Below the pieces are notes generated by a model. It did no database searches and was not told where the DNA came from. It saw nothing but the letters and a program-made list of their open reading frames with translations. This document shows, in pieces, positions 27,035 to 34,395 of a stretch of DNA of 64,000 nucleotides. The position numbers were made by a program, and so were the translations under genes. Position 1 is the first letter of the stretch. The number at the start of each line of letters is the position of its first letter. This DNA is from Microlunatus phosphovorus NM-1. GTDB taxonomy: Bacteria; Actinomycetota; Actinomycetes; Propionibacteriales; Propionibacteriaceae. The DNA is taken from assembly GCF_000270245.1 (NCBI RefSeq), contig NC_015635.1, positions 4,588,001-4,652,000 on the forward strand, written 5' to 3'.

Positions 27035-27111
27035 GAGACGGACCGCTCCGGTAACCAGAGCGTGGGAGACGGACCGCTCCGGTAACCAGAGCGTGGGAGA
27101 CGGAATCGCTC
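27031..27111. repeat. 31-bp tandem repeat, 2 full copies and a partial
   Basis: Units start at 27031, 27062 and 27093 with GTGGGAGACGGACCGCTCC; the third diverges into the ybaK stop codon. The two full copies are identical. The array touches the right arm of the family B palindrome. Confidence 0.9.
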
Positions 27112-27589
27112 AGGCGACGGGAAGCTCCTCGCCGTCGGTCATGGCCACCAGATCGGCGTACGTGAGCGGGAAGACCGCGTGCGGGATGCCACCACCGACC
27201 CACAGCTGGTCGTACGCCGCCAGGTCGACGTCGATGATGGTCCGGATGGGGCGCGGGTGACCGAACGGCGCCACACCGCCGATCGGCTGGGACGTGTGTT
27301 CGCGGACGAACTCCGCGCTGGCCCGTTTGATGGTGACGCCGATCCGACTACCGAGGTCACGGATGTTCACCCGATGCGCGCCGCTGGTCATCACCATCAA
27401 GGGTTCACCGTCACCGGTGGTGAAGACCAACGAGTTCGCAATGGCGCCGACCTCGCAGCCGATCTGGTCAGCAGCTGCCTGCGCTGTCGGAGCGGCGTCC
27501 TCGAGGATCCACACCCGGCCCGGGAGACCGTTCTCGGCGAGGATCGCGTTGATCTTCTCCACGCTGGGATGTACGGCGGCGGTCGACAT
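27110..27589 (-). CDS. YbaK/ProX-type aminoacyl-tRNA deacylase
   Basis: 159 aa from ATG 27589. The YbaK/EbsC editing-domain signature is clear: VHPSVEKINAILAENGLPGRVWILEDAAPTAQAAADQIGCEVGAIANSLVF, the GDGEPLMVMTSGAHRVN strand with its conserved Ser-Gly-x-x-Arg, and GGVAPFGHPRPIRTIID near the catalytic Lys/Gly-Gly region. It should hydrolyse mischarged tRNA, for example Cys-tRNAPro or Ala-tRNAPro, in the cytosol. CAGGAT 8-13 nt upstream of the start may be a degenerate leaderless -10. Its 3' end is covered by the 31-bp repeat. Confidence 0.9.
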   Translation of the reverse strand: MSTAAVHPSVEKINAILAENGLPGRVWILEDAAPTAQAAADQIGCEVGAIANSLVFTTGDGEPLMVMTSGAHRVNIRDLGSRIGVTIKRASAEFVREHTSQPIGGVAPFGHPRPIRTIIDVDLAAYDQLWVGGGIPHAVFPLTYADLVAMTDGEELPVA

Positions 27590-27626
27590 GGCGAGCATCC
27601 TGACATGCCCCAGCACAGAACATGCA

Positions 27627-27660
27627 GAACGGCCCCCCGCATGTCTGCGGGAGGCCGTTC
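27627..27660 (-). terminator. Hairpin terminator after the DUF3117 gene
   Basis: GAACGGCC and CCCGCA pair with TGCGGG and GGCCGTTC around a short loop. It lies 20 nt beyond the DUF3117 stop and upstream of ybaK. No long U tract follows. Confidence 0.6.
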
Positions 27661-27679
27661 ACTCGTCGTGGTGCCAGGA

Positions 27680-27847
27680 CTAGCCGACTACCTCTTGCAG
27701 CGCGCCGGCGAGCTCGGCGGCCTCATCGGCGTTGAGTTCGACAACCAATCGGCCACCCCCTTCGAGCGGGACTCGCATGACGATTCCCCGACCCTCCTTG
27801 GTGACCTCCATCGGGCCGTCACCCGTCCGCGGCTTCATGGCAGCCAT
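27680..27847 (-). CDS. DUF3117 microprotein (Rv1211-like)
   Basis: 55 aa, too short for most gene callers. The translation begins MAAMKPRTGDGPMEVTKEGR and continues with GIVMRVPLEGGGRLVVELNA, ending ALQEVVG. This is nearly the same as the actinobacterial DUF3117 protein known in M. tuberculosis as Rv1211, a universal small cytosolic protein of unproven role. A GAGG site lies 8-9 nt upstream of the ATG at 27847. In mycobacteria it is next to glgA/glgC, and here it is 1.5 kb from glgA. Strong match. Confidence 0.93.
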   Translation of the reverse strand: MAAMKPRTGDGPMEVTKEGRGIVMRVPLEGGGRLVVELNADEAAELAGALQEVVG

Positions 27848-27949
27848 GTGCGCATCCTCATCTGTCGTCTTCCAGAACTATCGACACCGATTATTCCGTA
27901 CTCGACCAACTTTCGCCTATGCGGGTCACGAGATCAGACACCAGGCTCC

Positions 27950-27955
27950 TATAGT
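27950..27955 (+). promoter_or_regulatory. -10 box (TATAGT) of the leaderless enoyl-CoA hydratase promoter
   Basis: TATAGT is followed by CCACAC and the ATG at 27962. One of the best leaderless examples in the window. Confidence 0.65.
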
Positions 27956-27961
27956 CCACAC

Positions 27962-28762
27962 ATGCCTGGGGATTCTGTGCTGGTCGAACGTCTCGGCGGG
28001 GTCGGACTGGTCCGGCTGAATCGCCCGGACGCTCTGAACGCTCTGGACCTGGCGACCAAGCAGTTGTTGCTGACCTCGTTGCAGGATCTCGCCGCGGATC
28101 GCGGCATCCGCTGCGTGGTGCTCACTGGGTCGGGGCGAGCGTTCTGTGTCGGCCAGGACCTTCGGGAGCACGCCGTCGACCTCGAGCAGGCCGGCGCCGA
28201 CGAAGTGTTGAGCACCGTTGCCGAGCACTACAACCCGATCGCGACCCTGCTGCACACGATGGACAAGCCGGTGATCGCCGCGGTCAACGGGATCGCCGCC
28301 GGGGCTGGTGCCTCGCTGGCATTCCTGGCCGACTATCGGATCGTGGCAGAGAGTGCCGGCTTCAACCTGGCGTTCGCGCAGATCGGGTTGAGCTGTGACA
28401 CCGGTTGCTCCTGGACACTCCCCCGCCTGGTCGGTCCCACGGTCGCCTTCCGGCTGCTCTATCTGGGTGGCACGATCTCGGCCGAGGAGTCGCTGCGACT
28501 CGGCATTGCCTCGGAGGTCGTGCCCGACACCGAGTTCGACGATCGAGCAACCGAACTCGCCGCACGCCTTGCGGCAGGTCCGACGCAAGCGTACGCAGCG
28601 ATCCGGCAGGCACTGGCGTACGCGGCGAGCAACACGCTGACGGATGCGCTGGCTCGCGAGGCTGAGCTGATGCAGCGTACCGGGGCTACCCCGGATCATC
28701 GCCGCGCAGTGGATGCCTTCTTGGCGAAGCAGCCGCCCACCTTCACCGGTCAGCGCAGCTGA
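27962..28762 (+). CDS. Enoyl-CoA hydratase/isomerase, PaaG-like
   Basis: 266 aa. The crotonase oxyanion-hole segments are GSGRAFCVGQDLREHAVD and AVNGIAAGAGASLAFLADYRI. GLSCDTGCSWTLPRLVG keeps the Asp used by PaaG (GLIPDCGG type) rather than the Glu pair of classical hydratases, and the end AFLAKQPPTFTGQ matches PaaG. It may therefore be an isomerase of phenylacetate-type or other unsaturated acyl-CoA; no other paa genes are in the window. Leaderless start at ATG 27962. Its last 20 nt overlap the convergent SRPBCC gene. Confidence 0.88.
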   Translation: MPGDSVLVERLGGVGLVRLNRPDALNALDLATKQLLLTSLQDLAADRGIRCVVLTGSGRAFCVGQDLREHAVDLEQAGADEVLSTVAEHYNPIATLLHTMDKPVIAAVNGIAAGAGASLAFLADYRIVAESAGFNLAFAQIGLSCDTGCSWTLPRLVGPTVAFRLLYLGGTISAEESLRLGIASEVVPDTEFDDRATELAARLAAGPTQAYAAIRQALAYAASNTLTDALAREAELMQRTGATPDHRRAVDAFLAKQPPTFTGQRS

Positions 28763-29213
28763 GCCTGCCTAAGGCACGCAAGCTGCTCAGGAAGCCGGCT
28801 CGCATCACCGGCGTCAGCAGACCGGCCAGCCGGGTGACCACCCGCCCGCCGACCACGTCGACGATCTCAGTGCACCGCACCTCAGTCCCGTGAGCCGCCG
28901 GCACCAGCTCGAAGGCACCAGGTCCGGTGAAGTACGGACCGAGGTGCAGCACCTCCAACAGGCCCGGCTCGGCCGCGGTCGGCGGACGCCAGGCCGTGAC
29001 GATGAAGCGATCGAGCAGGCCCGCGGGAAACCTGCCGAGCCACCAACCGGAGAGCGCGTCGCAGCGGACACCCAGACCCGAGGTCCGCTCGCCTACCACC
29101 CGCACGGTGGTGACCGGGATCCAACGCCGCTGCCCGATCCAGTCGACCAGCACGTCCCAGACCGCCGCCGGAGGTGCCGGAATCCCATGGCTGACGCGCA
29201 GCTCGAGACTCAC
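28743..29213 (-). CDS. SRPBCC (START-like) lipid/ligand-binding protein
   Basis: 156 aa. GTG 29213 overlaps the upstream gene's stop (GTGA). The opening VSHGIPAPPAAVWDVLVDWIGQRRWIP is the usual polyketide-cyclase/START pattern, followed by alternating beta strands and a C-terminal amphipathic helix (LAGLLTPVMRAGFLSSLRALGRL). Ligand unknown; proteins like this bind or modify small hydrophobic molecules. It ends inside the 3' end of the enoyl-CoA hydratase gene on the other strand. Confidence 0.8.
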   Translation of the reverse strand: MSLELRVSHGIPAPPAAVWDVLVDWIGQRRWIPVTTVRVVGERTSGLGVRCDALSGWWLGRFPAGLLDRFIVTAWRPPTAAEPGLLEVLHLGPYFTGPGAFELVPAAHGTEVRCTEIVDVVGGRVVTRLAGLLTPVMRAGFLSSLRALGRLSCADR

Positions 29214-29620
29214 CTGAGGTATTCGACCTTGGGTTCGCCGCCTGGTTCCGTTCCCGGTGGCACCTGGTGCGTCGACCCATCGCCGGCCGGCCCTTCGTCA
29301 CCGGATGCTTTGTCCGACTGGTACTCGATCCCGTGCTCGACCAGCAGAGCCTCGAGGTCGGCGATCCGCCGGTCCCGTTCGGCGACCTCGCCGCTGAGCC
29401 GATCCAGCACGTCGTCCACCTGGCTCATCGCATAACCGCGCACCGCAACCCCGAATCGAAGTCGTCGCAGATCCTCCCCGGTCAAGTCGCGATCAATGGG
29501 CAGATCCTGACGGAAGACGTCCCGCGTCGGCTCTGCCGGCATCGATCCCAGCCCTCCTGCCGCCACGATGGCGGCGACCCCGAGCGCAGCCACGACGACC
29601 ACGGCGATGAACCATTCCAC
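29210..29620 (-). CDS. Membrane-anchored DivIVA-domain protein
   Basis: 136 aa from GTG 29620. One N-terminal membrane helix (EWFIAVVVVAALGVAAIVAAGGLG) is followed by a DivIVA-type motif: LTGEDLRRLRFGVAVRGYAMSQVDDVLDRLSGEVAERDRRIADLEALLVEHG, that is, FGxxxRGYxxxxVDxxLDxL plus a short coiled coil. The tail is Pro/Gly-rich. DivIVA proteins mark negatively curved membrane and organise poles and septa in actinobacteria; this small anchored form is not Wag31 itself. CAGGAT 7-12 nt upstream may be a weak leaderless -10. Coupled to the SRPBCC gene. Confidence 0.85.
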   Translation of the reverse strand: MEWFIAVVVVAALGVAAIVAAGGLGSMPAEPTRDVFRQDLPIDRDLTGEDLRRLRFGVAVRGYAMSQVDDVLDRLSGEVAERDRRIADLEALLVEHGIEYQSDKASGDEGPAGDGSTHQVPPGTEPGGEPKVEYLR

Positions 29621-29692
29621 GCCTCGATCCTGCCACGCCAACCCGTACCGTCGTGGCCTGCCGAGCTCGCCGACCTCCCCAGCCCGTCTTCT

Positions 29693-29727
29693 GTTCCGTG
29701 GTCCCCCTCCTGGGGGGACCACGGAAC
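29693..29727. terminator. Strong hairpin terminator after the LOG-family gene
   Basis: A perfect 15-bp stem GTTCCGTGGTCCCCC / GGGGGACCACGGAAC with a 5-nt loop, 24 nt beyond the stop of the LOG-family gene. No U tract is seen, which is common for GC-rich actinobacteria. Confidence 0.75.
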
Positions 29728-29750
29728 AAGACCGTGCGGCCGGCGTGGAC

Positions 29751-30512
29751 TCAGCGAGGGTCGCGGGAGGCGCGCATGATGGCGACGGCCTCGTCGACAT
29801 CGTCGGTGACCTGCATCAGTTGGGCATCGGGCTCGGAGATGCATCCGTAGTCGAGCACCGAGTCGCGGATCCAGTCCACCAGTCCCTGCCAGTAGTGGCT
29901 GCCGAACAGCACCACCGGGAACGAGGTCACCTTGCGGGTCTGGACCAGCGTGAGCGCCTCGAAAAGCTCGTCGAAGGTGCCGAAGCCGCCGGGCAGCACC
30001 ACGAAGCCCTGCGCGTACTTCACGAACATCGTCTTCCTGGCGAAGAAGTAGCGGAAGTTGATGCCGAGGTTGACGTAGTCGTTGAGGCCCTGTTCGAACG
30101 GCAGCTCGATGCCGAGCCCGACCGATCGCCCGCCCGCCTCGGCAGCCCCTTTGTTGGCCGCTTCCATGATCCCCGGGCCGCCACCGGTGATCACCGTGAA
30201 ACCCGACTGCGCCAACTGCCGCCCCAACTCGACCGCGGCGGCGTAGCTCCAGTGGTCGGGAGCCGTCCGCGCCGAACCGAACACACTGATCGCCGGTCCG
30301 AGCTCGGCCAGGGTGCCGAATCCCTCGACGAACTCGGTCTGGATCCGCATCACCCGCCACGGATCGGTGTGCACCCAATCCGTCGGTCCACGGGAGTCGA
30401 GCAACCGCTGGTCGGTCGTGGTCCCTGGCACCTGGTCGTCGGTACGTAGCACTGGTCCCTGGAAGGACCGAACCCGCCGCTTCCCCCGGGTGATGGGGAT
30501 CTCCTCACTCAC
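29751..30512 (-). CDS. LOG-family (TIGR00730) nucleotide phosphoribohydrolase
   Basis: 253 aa. The LOG signature motifs are present: ISVFGSART at the Rossmann start, TGGGPGIMEAANKGAAEAGG and LPGGFGTFDELFEALTLVQ (PGGxGTxxE). A 55-60-residue basic N-terminal extension makes it longer than Rv1205-type LOGs. Members release adenine from AMP-type cytokinin nucleotides or cleave other purine monophosphates. GTG 30512 has a leaderless -10 box directly upstream. It follows dapE in the same direction but is separated from it by a family A palindrome. Confidence 0.9.
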   Translation of the reverse strand: MSEEIPITRGKRRVRSFQGPVLRTDDQVPGTTTDQRLLDSRGPTDWVHTDPWRVMRIQTEFVEGFGTLAELGPAISVFGSARTAPDHWSYAAAVELGRQLAQSGFTVITGGGPGIMEAANKGAAEAGGRSVGLGIELPFEQGLNDYVNLGINFRYFFARKTMFVKYAQGFVVLPGGFGTFDELFEALTLVQTRKVTSFPVVLFGSHYWQGLVDWIRDSVLDYGCISEPDAQLMQVTDDVDEAVAIMRASRDPR

Positions 30513-30519
30513 CCGGCTG

Positions 30520-30525
30520 ACCCTA
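30520..30525 (-). promoter_or_regulatory. -10 box (TAGGGT) of the leaderless LOG-family promoter
   Basis: TAGGGT on the minus strand, then CAGCCGG, then the GTG at 30512; no ribosome-binding site. Confidence 0.55.
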
Positions 30526-30549
30526 GTACCCGCTCACCCCGCACCCTCA

Positions 30550-30617
30550 CAGCTGCTCGATCTTGTCGGTTCTGCTCGATCTGCAGGTAGTGCAGATCCA
30601 ACAAGATCGAGCAGATC
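30550..30617. repeat. 68-bp dispersed palindrome (family A, copy 3)
   Basis: The left arm reads CAGCTGCTCGATCTTGTCGG and the right arm CCAACAAGATCGAGCAGATC, with an inner CTGCAGGTAGTGCAG hairpin. It lies 18 nt past the dapE stop and upstream of the LOG-family gene. Confidence 0.9.
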
Positions 30618-30635
30618 CCAGAGTGAGCCGGGCAA

Positions 30636-31727
30636 CTAGCCCAGCCAGGCGAGCAGCGCGTCCCGGCAGCGGTAGACCTCCGCCGCCGGGCAGAACTCGT
30701 CGTCGGCGTGGGCCTTGCTCGGGTTTCCCGGACCGAAGTTGACCGCCGGGATGCCCATCTCGGCGAAGCGGGCCACGTCGGTCCAGCCGAACTTCGCGCT
30801 GGCCTCGGCCCCGACAGCAGCCAAGAACTCCGCCGCGGCGGGCTGGTCGAGCCCCGGCCGAGCGCCGATCGCGACGTCGGTCACCGTCAACTCGAAACCG
30901 GGCAGCACATCACGGACGTACGCCTCGGCTTCGGCAGCGGACTTGTCCGGCGCGAACCGATAGTTGATCTCCACCCGGCAGCGATCCGGGATGACGTTGC
31001 CCGCGATGCCGCCGCTGATCGAGACCGCGTTCAGACCCTCGCGATAGGTCAGGCCGTCGACCTCGACCTGAGCCGGCACGTGATCGGCAAGCAGGTGTAG
31101 CAAGGCACCCGCGTCGTGGATCGCGTTGTGACCCATCCAGGCTCGAGCCGAGTGCGCTGCTCGGCCGGTCAGTTCGCAGGCCAGCCGCATCGTGCCCTGG
31201 CAGCCACCCTCGATCTGGGCACTGGTCGGCTCGCACAGCACAGCGAAATCGCCGGTCAGCAACTCAGGGCGCTCCCGGCCGATCCGGCCCAGTCCGTTGA
31301 GCTCCGCCTCGACCTCCTCGTTGTCGTAGAAGATCCAGGTGAGGTCGCGTTGCGGTGCAGTCAGGGCAGCCGCACACACCAGTTGAACGGCGACGCCACC
31401 CTTCATGTCGCAGGCCCCGCGGCCCCAGATCTCCAAGTCAGCGCCCGCACCCTCTCGCCAGTGCGGCACATTCGACGCGATCGGCACCGTGTCGAGGTGG
31501 CCGGCAATCACCACCCGACCGGCCCGACCCAGGTGGGTGCGGGCGATCACCACGTTCCCGTCGCGGATGACCTCCAGATGGCCGTACGCGCGGAGGGCCT
31601 GGTCGACCGTGTCCGCGATCCGCCGCTCGGTGCCGCTGACCGACTCGATGTCGATCAAGGTCGCCAGCAGCTCGACCGGATCGGAGGTGAGATCGAGCAC
31701 CGGGGTTTCCAGCAACGGTTCAGGCAT
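30636..31727 (-). CDS. dapE: Succinyl-diaminopimelate desuccinylase
   Basis: 363 aa. It removes succinate from N-succinyl-LL-diaminopimelate. The M20 metallopeptidase ligands are visible: VVIAGHLDTVP (His, Asp), GRGACDMKGG (bridging Asp), FYDNEEVEAE (catalytic Glu and ligand Glu) and the late NPSKAHADDE (His). ATG 31727 follows a leaderless -10 box (TAAGGT). It is divergent from dapD, with only 35 bp between the two start codons, so the two pathway genes share one promoter region. The same divergent pair exists in mycobacteria. Confidence 0.95.
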   Translation of the reverse strand: MPEPLLETPVLDLTSDPVELLATLIDIESVSGTERRIADTVDQALRAYGHLEVIRDGNVVIARTHLGRAGRVVIAGHLDTVPIASNVPHWREGAGADLEIWGRGACDMKGGVAVQLVCAAALTAPQRDLTWIFYDNEEVEAELNGLGRIGRERPELLTGDFAVLCEPTSAQIEGGCQGTMRLACELTGRAAHSARAWMGHNAIHDAGALLHLLADHVPAQVEVDGLTYREGLNAVSISGGIAGNVIPDRCRVEINYRFAPDKSAAEAEAYVRDVLPGFELTVTDVAIGARPGLDQPAAAEFLAAVGAEASAKFGWTDVARFAEMGIPAVNFGPGNPSKAHADDEFCPAAEVYRCRDALLAWLG

Positions 31728-31734
31728 GATCCGC

Positions 31735-31740
31735 ACCTTA
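31735..31740 (-). promoter_or_regulatory. -10 box (TAAGGT) of the leaderless dapE promoter
   Basis: TAAGGT on the minus strand is followed by GCGGATC and the dapE ATG. It lies 10 bp from the opposed dapD -10 box, so polymerase footprints must overlap. Confidence 0.6.
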
Positions 31741-31750
31741 CCGACGCCGG

Positions 31751-31756
31751 TATCCT
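31751..31756 (+). promoter_or_regulatory. -10 box (TATCCT) of the leaderless dapD promoter
   Basis: TATCCT is followed by CGGCGC and the dapD ATG at 31763. Opposed to the dapE box. Confidence 0.65.
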
Positions 31757-31762
31757 CGGCGC

Positions 31763-32728
31763 ATGAGTGCGCCTGCCCCCACCGTGAACCCGGCCGACTC
31801 GACGCCCACCGAAACGCGGTCTGCCGCCGGTTGGGGTGTGGTGACCGTGCACGCCTCCGGCGCATTGGACGCCTGGTTCCCCGAGCCCCGGCTGGGCTCC
31901 GATCCAGGTGAGCTGCCGGTCGGCATCGATCAGCTGATCGGGTCTGATCCGCTTCGCGAGGTCCGGACCGAGCTGACCTCGATCACGATCGACCTCGACG
32001 CGCCCCCGGCCGACACCGTGGACGCCTACCTGCGGCTGCATCTGCTCAGCCACCGGCTCGTCCAGCCCCGCTCGATCAATCTGGACGGCGTCTTCGGGGC
32101 GCTGCCGAACGTGGTCTGGACCTCCGCAGGTCCCTGCGCGGTCGCCGGATTCGAAAGCGTACGACTGGGGCTACGCGCCAAGCACGGTCAGGTCACCGTC
32201 TACGGCGTCGACAAATTCCCGCGGATGGTCGACTACGTGCTGCCGAGCGGTGTACGGATCGCCGACGCCGACCGAGTGCGACTGGGCGCTCATCTGGCGG
32301 CCGGCACCACCGTGATGCATGAGGGCTTCGTCAACTTCAACGCCGGCACCCTGGGCACCTCGATGGTGGAGGGCCGGATTTCCGCCGGAGTGATCGTGGG
32401 TGCGGATTCCGACATCGGCGGCGGCGCCTCGATCATGGGCACCCTGTCCGGTGGCGGCAAGCAGCAGATCTCGGTCGGCGAGCGCTGCCTGCTGGGGGCC
32501 AACGCGGGCATCGGTATCTCCCTCGGTGACGACTGCATCGTCGAGGCCGGGCTCTATGTCACGGCCGCGACAAAGGTCAGCCTGCCGGGCGGTCAGGTGG
32601 TCAAGGCCGCCGAGTTGTCCGGGCAGAGCGGACTGCTCTACATCCGCAACTCGGTGAGTGGCGCCATCGAGGTACGTCGACGGGCCGGCCAGGCCGTCGA
32701 GCTGAACGCCGTGCTGCACGCCAACTGA
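31763..32728 (+). CDS. dapD: Tetrahydrodipicolinate N-succinyltransferase (actinobacterial type)
   Basis: 321 aa. It adds succinyl from succinyl-CoA to tetrahydrodipicolinate. The N-terminal mixed domain (to about 130) is followed by a left-handed beta-helix built from hexapeptide-like repeats ([88 protein letters not shown]). Length and motifs match the trimeric actinobacterial DapD rather than the shorter proteobacterial enzyme. Leaderless start at 31763. Next gene starts 20 nt downstream. Confidence 0.95.
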   Translation: MSAPAPTVNPADSTPTETRSAAGWGVVTVHASGALDAWFPEPRLGSDPGELPVGIDQLIGSDPLREVRTELTSITIDLDAPPADTVDAYLRLHLLSHRLVQPRSINLDGVFGALPNVVWTSAGPCAVAGFESVRLGLRAKHGQVTVYGVDKFPRMVDYVLPSGVRIADADRVRLGAHLAAGTTVMHEGFVNFNAGTLGTSMVEGRISAGVIVGADSDIGGGASIMGTLSGGGKQQISVGERCLLGANAGIGISLGDDCIVEAGLYVTAATKVSLPGGQVVKAAELSGQSGLLYIRNSVSGAIEVRRRAGQAVELNAVLHAN

Positions 32729-32747
32729 GGCGGGGCAGCCAGTCACC

Positions 32748-33611
32748 GTGCCTTCTCGCAACGCCCGCTTCGGCGGCTGCGTCATCGTCGGCGTCCTGCT
32801 GCTCGCCGCAGTAGTCGCCCTCGCGGTCGGCGGATTCTCCTGGATCGCCGGGAAGTGGCAGCCCGCACCGGTGCCCGGCAAGCAGCGCTGCGTGGCGACC
32901 GCCGGGGCCAACTCGACGGCCGTCAGCCTGGAGCAGGCGCACTACGCGTCGATCATCGCCGGATTGTCGGTGAAGCGCGGACTGCCACCGCGGGCGGCGT
33001 CGATCGCGCTCGCCACCGCCTACCAGGAGTCCGGAATCCGCAATCTCGACTATGGTGACCGAGACTCCGTCGGGCTGTTCCAGCAGCGCCCGTCGCAAGG
33101 CTGGGGCACCGAGAAGCAGCTGATGGATCCGCACTATGCCGCAGGCAAGTTCTACAACGCCTTGGTGAAGGTCTCGAACTGGCAGACCCGCGATATCACC
33201 GAGGTCGCCCAGAAGGTGCAGATCTCCGGCCATCCGGAGGCATACCGCGATCATGAGGCCGATGCCAGGGTGCTGGCCAGCACCCTGACCGGCCAGACTC
33301 CGGCCGGGTTCACCTGCCTGGACCGGACCGGGGCCGACGGCGACGCGAAGGGACTCCGCTCGGCGCTGACCGTGACCTTCGGGTCGGCGGCGAAGGCCTC
33401 CGCGGAGGGGAAGGTCTTGACGATCACCGCCGAGTCGAAGGACGACGCGTGGGCGTACGGCTCCTTCGCGGTCGCGAACTCCGCCCAGTACGGCACTGTG
33501 CAGGTGGTGGTCGGCAACAAGCAGTGGAACACCAACGCCAAGAAGCTGCCGGATTGGGTGGCTGCCGAGGATCCCTTGTATCCCAAGCAGGTGAGGATCA
33601 CCGTCCGCTGA
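32748..33611 (+). CDS. Membrane-anchored lysozyme-like (transglycosylase-fold) protein
   Basis: 287 aa, GTG 32748 with a GAGG-rich stretch just after the dapD stop. There is an N-terminal membrane helix (VIVGVLLLAAVVALAVGGFSWIAG), then a lysozyme-fold region: AASIALATAYQESGIRNLDYGDRDSVGLFQQRPSQGWGT, where the Glu of YQESG would be the catalytic acid and GLFQQRPSQGWG is the usual substrate-groove motif. The C-terminal 100 residues form an unrecognised beta-rich domain. Homologues are often misnamed heavy-metal transporters. A role in peptidoglycan cleavage is inferred from the fold. Confidence 0.78.
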   Translation: MPSRNARFGGCVIVGVLLLAAVVALAVGGFSWIAGKWQPAPVPGKQRCVATAGANSTAVSLEQAHYASIIAGLSVKRGLPPRAASIALATAYQESGIRNLDYGDRDSVGLFQQRPSQGWGTEKQLMDPHYAAGKFYNALVKVSNWQTRDITEVAQKVQISGHPEAYRDHEADARVLASTLTGQTPAGFTCLDRTGADGDAKGLRSALTVTFGSAAKASAEGKVLTITAESKDDAWAYGSFAVANSAQYGTVQVVVGNKQWNTNAKKLPDWVAAEDPLYPKQVRITVR

Positions 33612-33676
33612 GAAGCCGCGAGCACGAGCAACGAATCAAGATCAACCACCCGACCCAAACCAGAAGGACCACAGTC

Positions 33677-34276
33677 ATGCGCATCCTCCTCGTCGGCGCG
33701 TCCGGCACCCTCGGCACCGCAGTCGCCGACGCGCTCCGCGTCGACGCCGAGCTGATCACCGCCTCCCGCCATGGAGACCATCCGGTTGACATCACGGATC
33801 CGGACAGCATCGCCGCTCTGCTCGAGAGCATCGGCACGGTCGATGCCATTGCCTGCAGCGCCGGAGTGACCCCGTTCAAGCCGCTGACCGAGCTCACCCG
33901 GGCCGACTATCTGGCCGGGCTGACCGACAAGCTCCTCGGCCAGATCGAGCTCGTCAGCCAAGGCATCGACCATCTCAGCGATGGCGGCAGCTTCACCCTG
34001 GTCAGCGGGGTGCTGGCCTACGATCCGATCGTCACCGGAGCGGTCGCCGCCACCGTCAACGGCGCCCTCGACGCGTTCGTCCGAGCAGCTGCCATCGAGC
34101 TGCCGCGCGGGTTGCGGATCAACGCGGTGAGCGCGACGGTCTTCGAAGAAGCTTGGGACGCGTACGCCGACTACTTCCCCGGCCACAAGCCCGTTGCCGT
34201 CGCTGAAGCCGGCCGAGCGTATGTGAAGTCGGTCCGCGGCCGCCAGACCGGCCAGATCTACCGCGTCGGCTACTGA
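33677..34276 (+). CDS. Short SDR-fold protein lacking the YxxxK catalytic pair
   Basis: 199 aa; AAGGA lies 9-13 nt before the ATG. The Rossmann glycine motif GASGTLG and the AIACSAGVTPF strand (NNAG equivalent) are present. Where typical SDRs have Ser...Tyr-x3-Lys, this has LVSGVLAYDPIVTGAVAATVNGALDAF, so the Tyr is Ala and the Lys is Asn; the Ser is kept. The end (GRQTGQIYRVGY) matches a subgroup of short SDRs that share this loss. It may bind nucleotide without being a standard oxidoreductase. It ends 35 bp before the copper promoter but is not clearly co-regulated. Confidence 0.85.
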   Translation: MRILLVGASGTLGTAVADALRVDAELITASRHGDHPVDITDPDSIAALLESIGTVDAIACSAGVTPFKPLTELTRADYLAGLTDKLLGQIELVSQGIDHLSDGGSFTLVSGVLAYDPIVTGAVAATVNGALDAFVRAAAIELPRGLRINAVSATVFEEAWDAYADYFPGHKPVAVAEAGRAYVKSVRGRQTGQIYRVGY

Positions 34277-34310
34277 TCCGAACCTTCCCCGGCAGATCGT
34301 CCGATCTGGA

Positions 34311-34330
34311 ATACCCTAGGGGGGTATAAT
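34311..34330 (+). promoter_or_regulatory. CsoR-type copper operator with TATAAT -10 box
   Basis: ATACCCTAGGGGGGTAT is an inverted repeat of the CsoR/RicR kind (TACCC...GGGTA). Its right end runs into a perfect TATAAT at 34325-34330. A repressor here would cover the -10 region of the copB promoter. The csoR gene is not in the window. Confidence 0.75.
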
Positions 34331-34395
34331 GCTCAGGGTGGAGTGCGGCGAACAAGCCATGGCCGCCGAACGTCTCGACTGAGCTTGAGGACCAG

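Noticed and set aside
29693-29727. Insertion-sequence end
   Set aside because: A perfect hairpin, but no second copy or transposase is present; its position after a stop codon fits a terminator.
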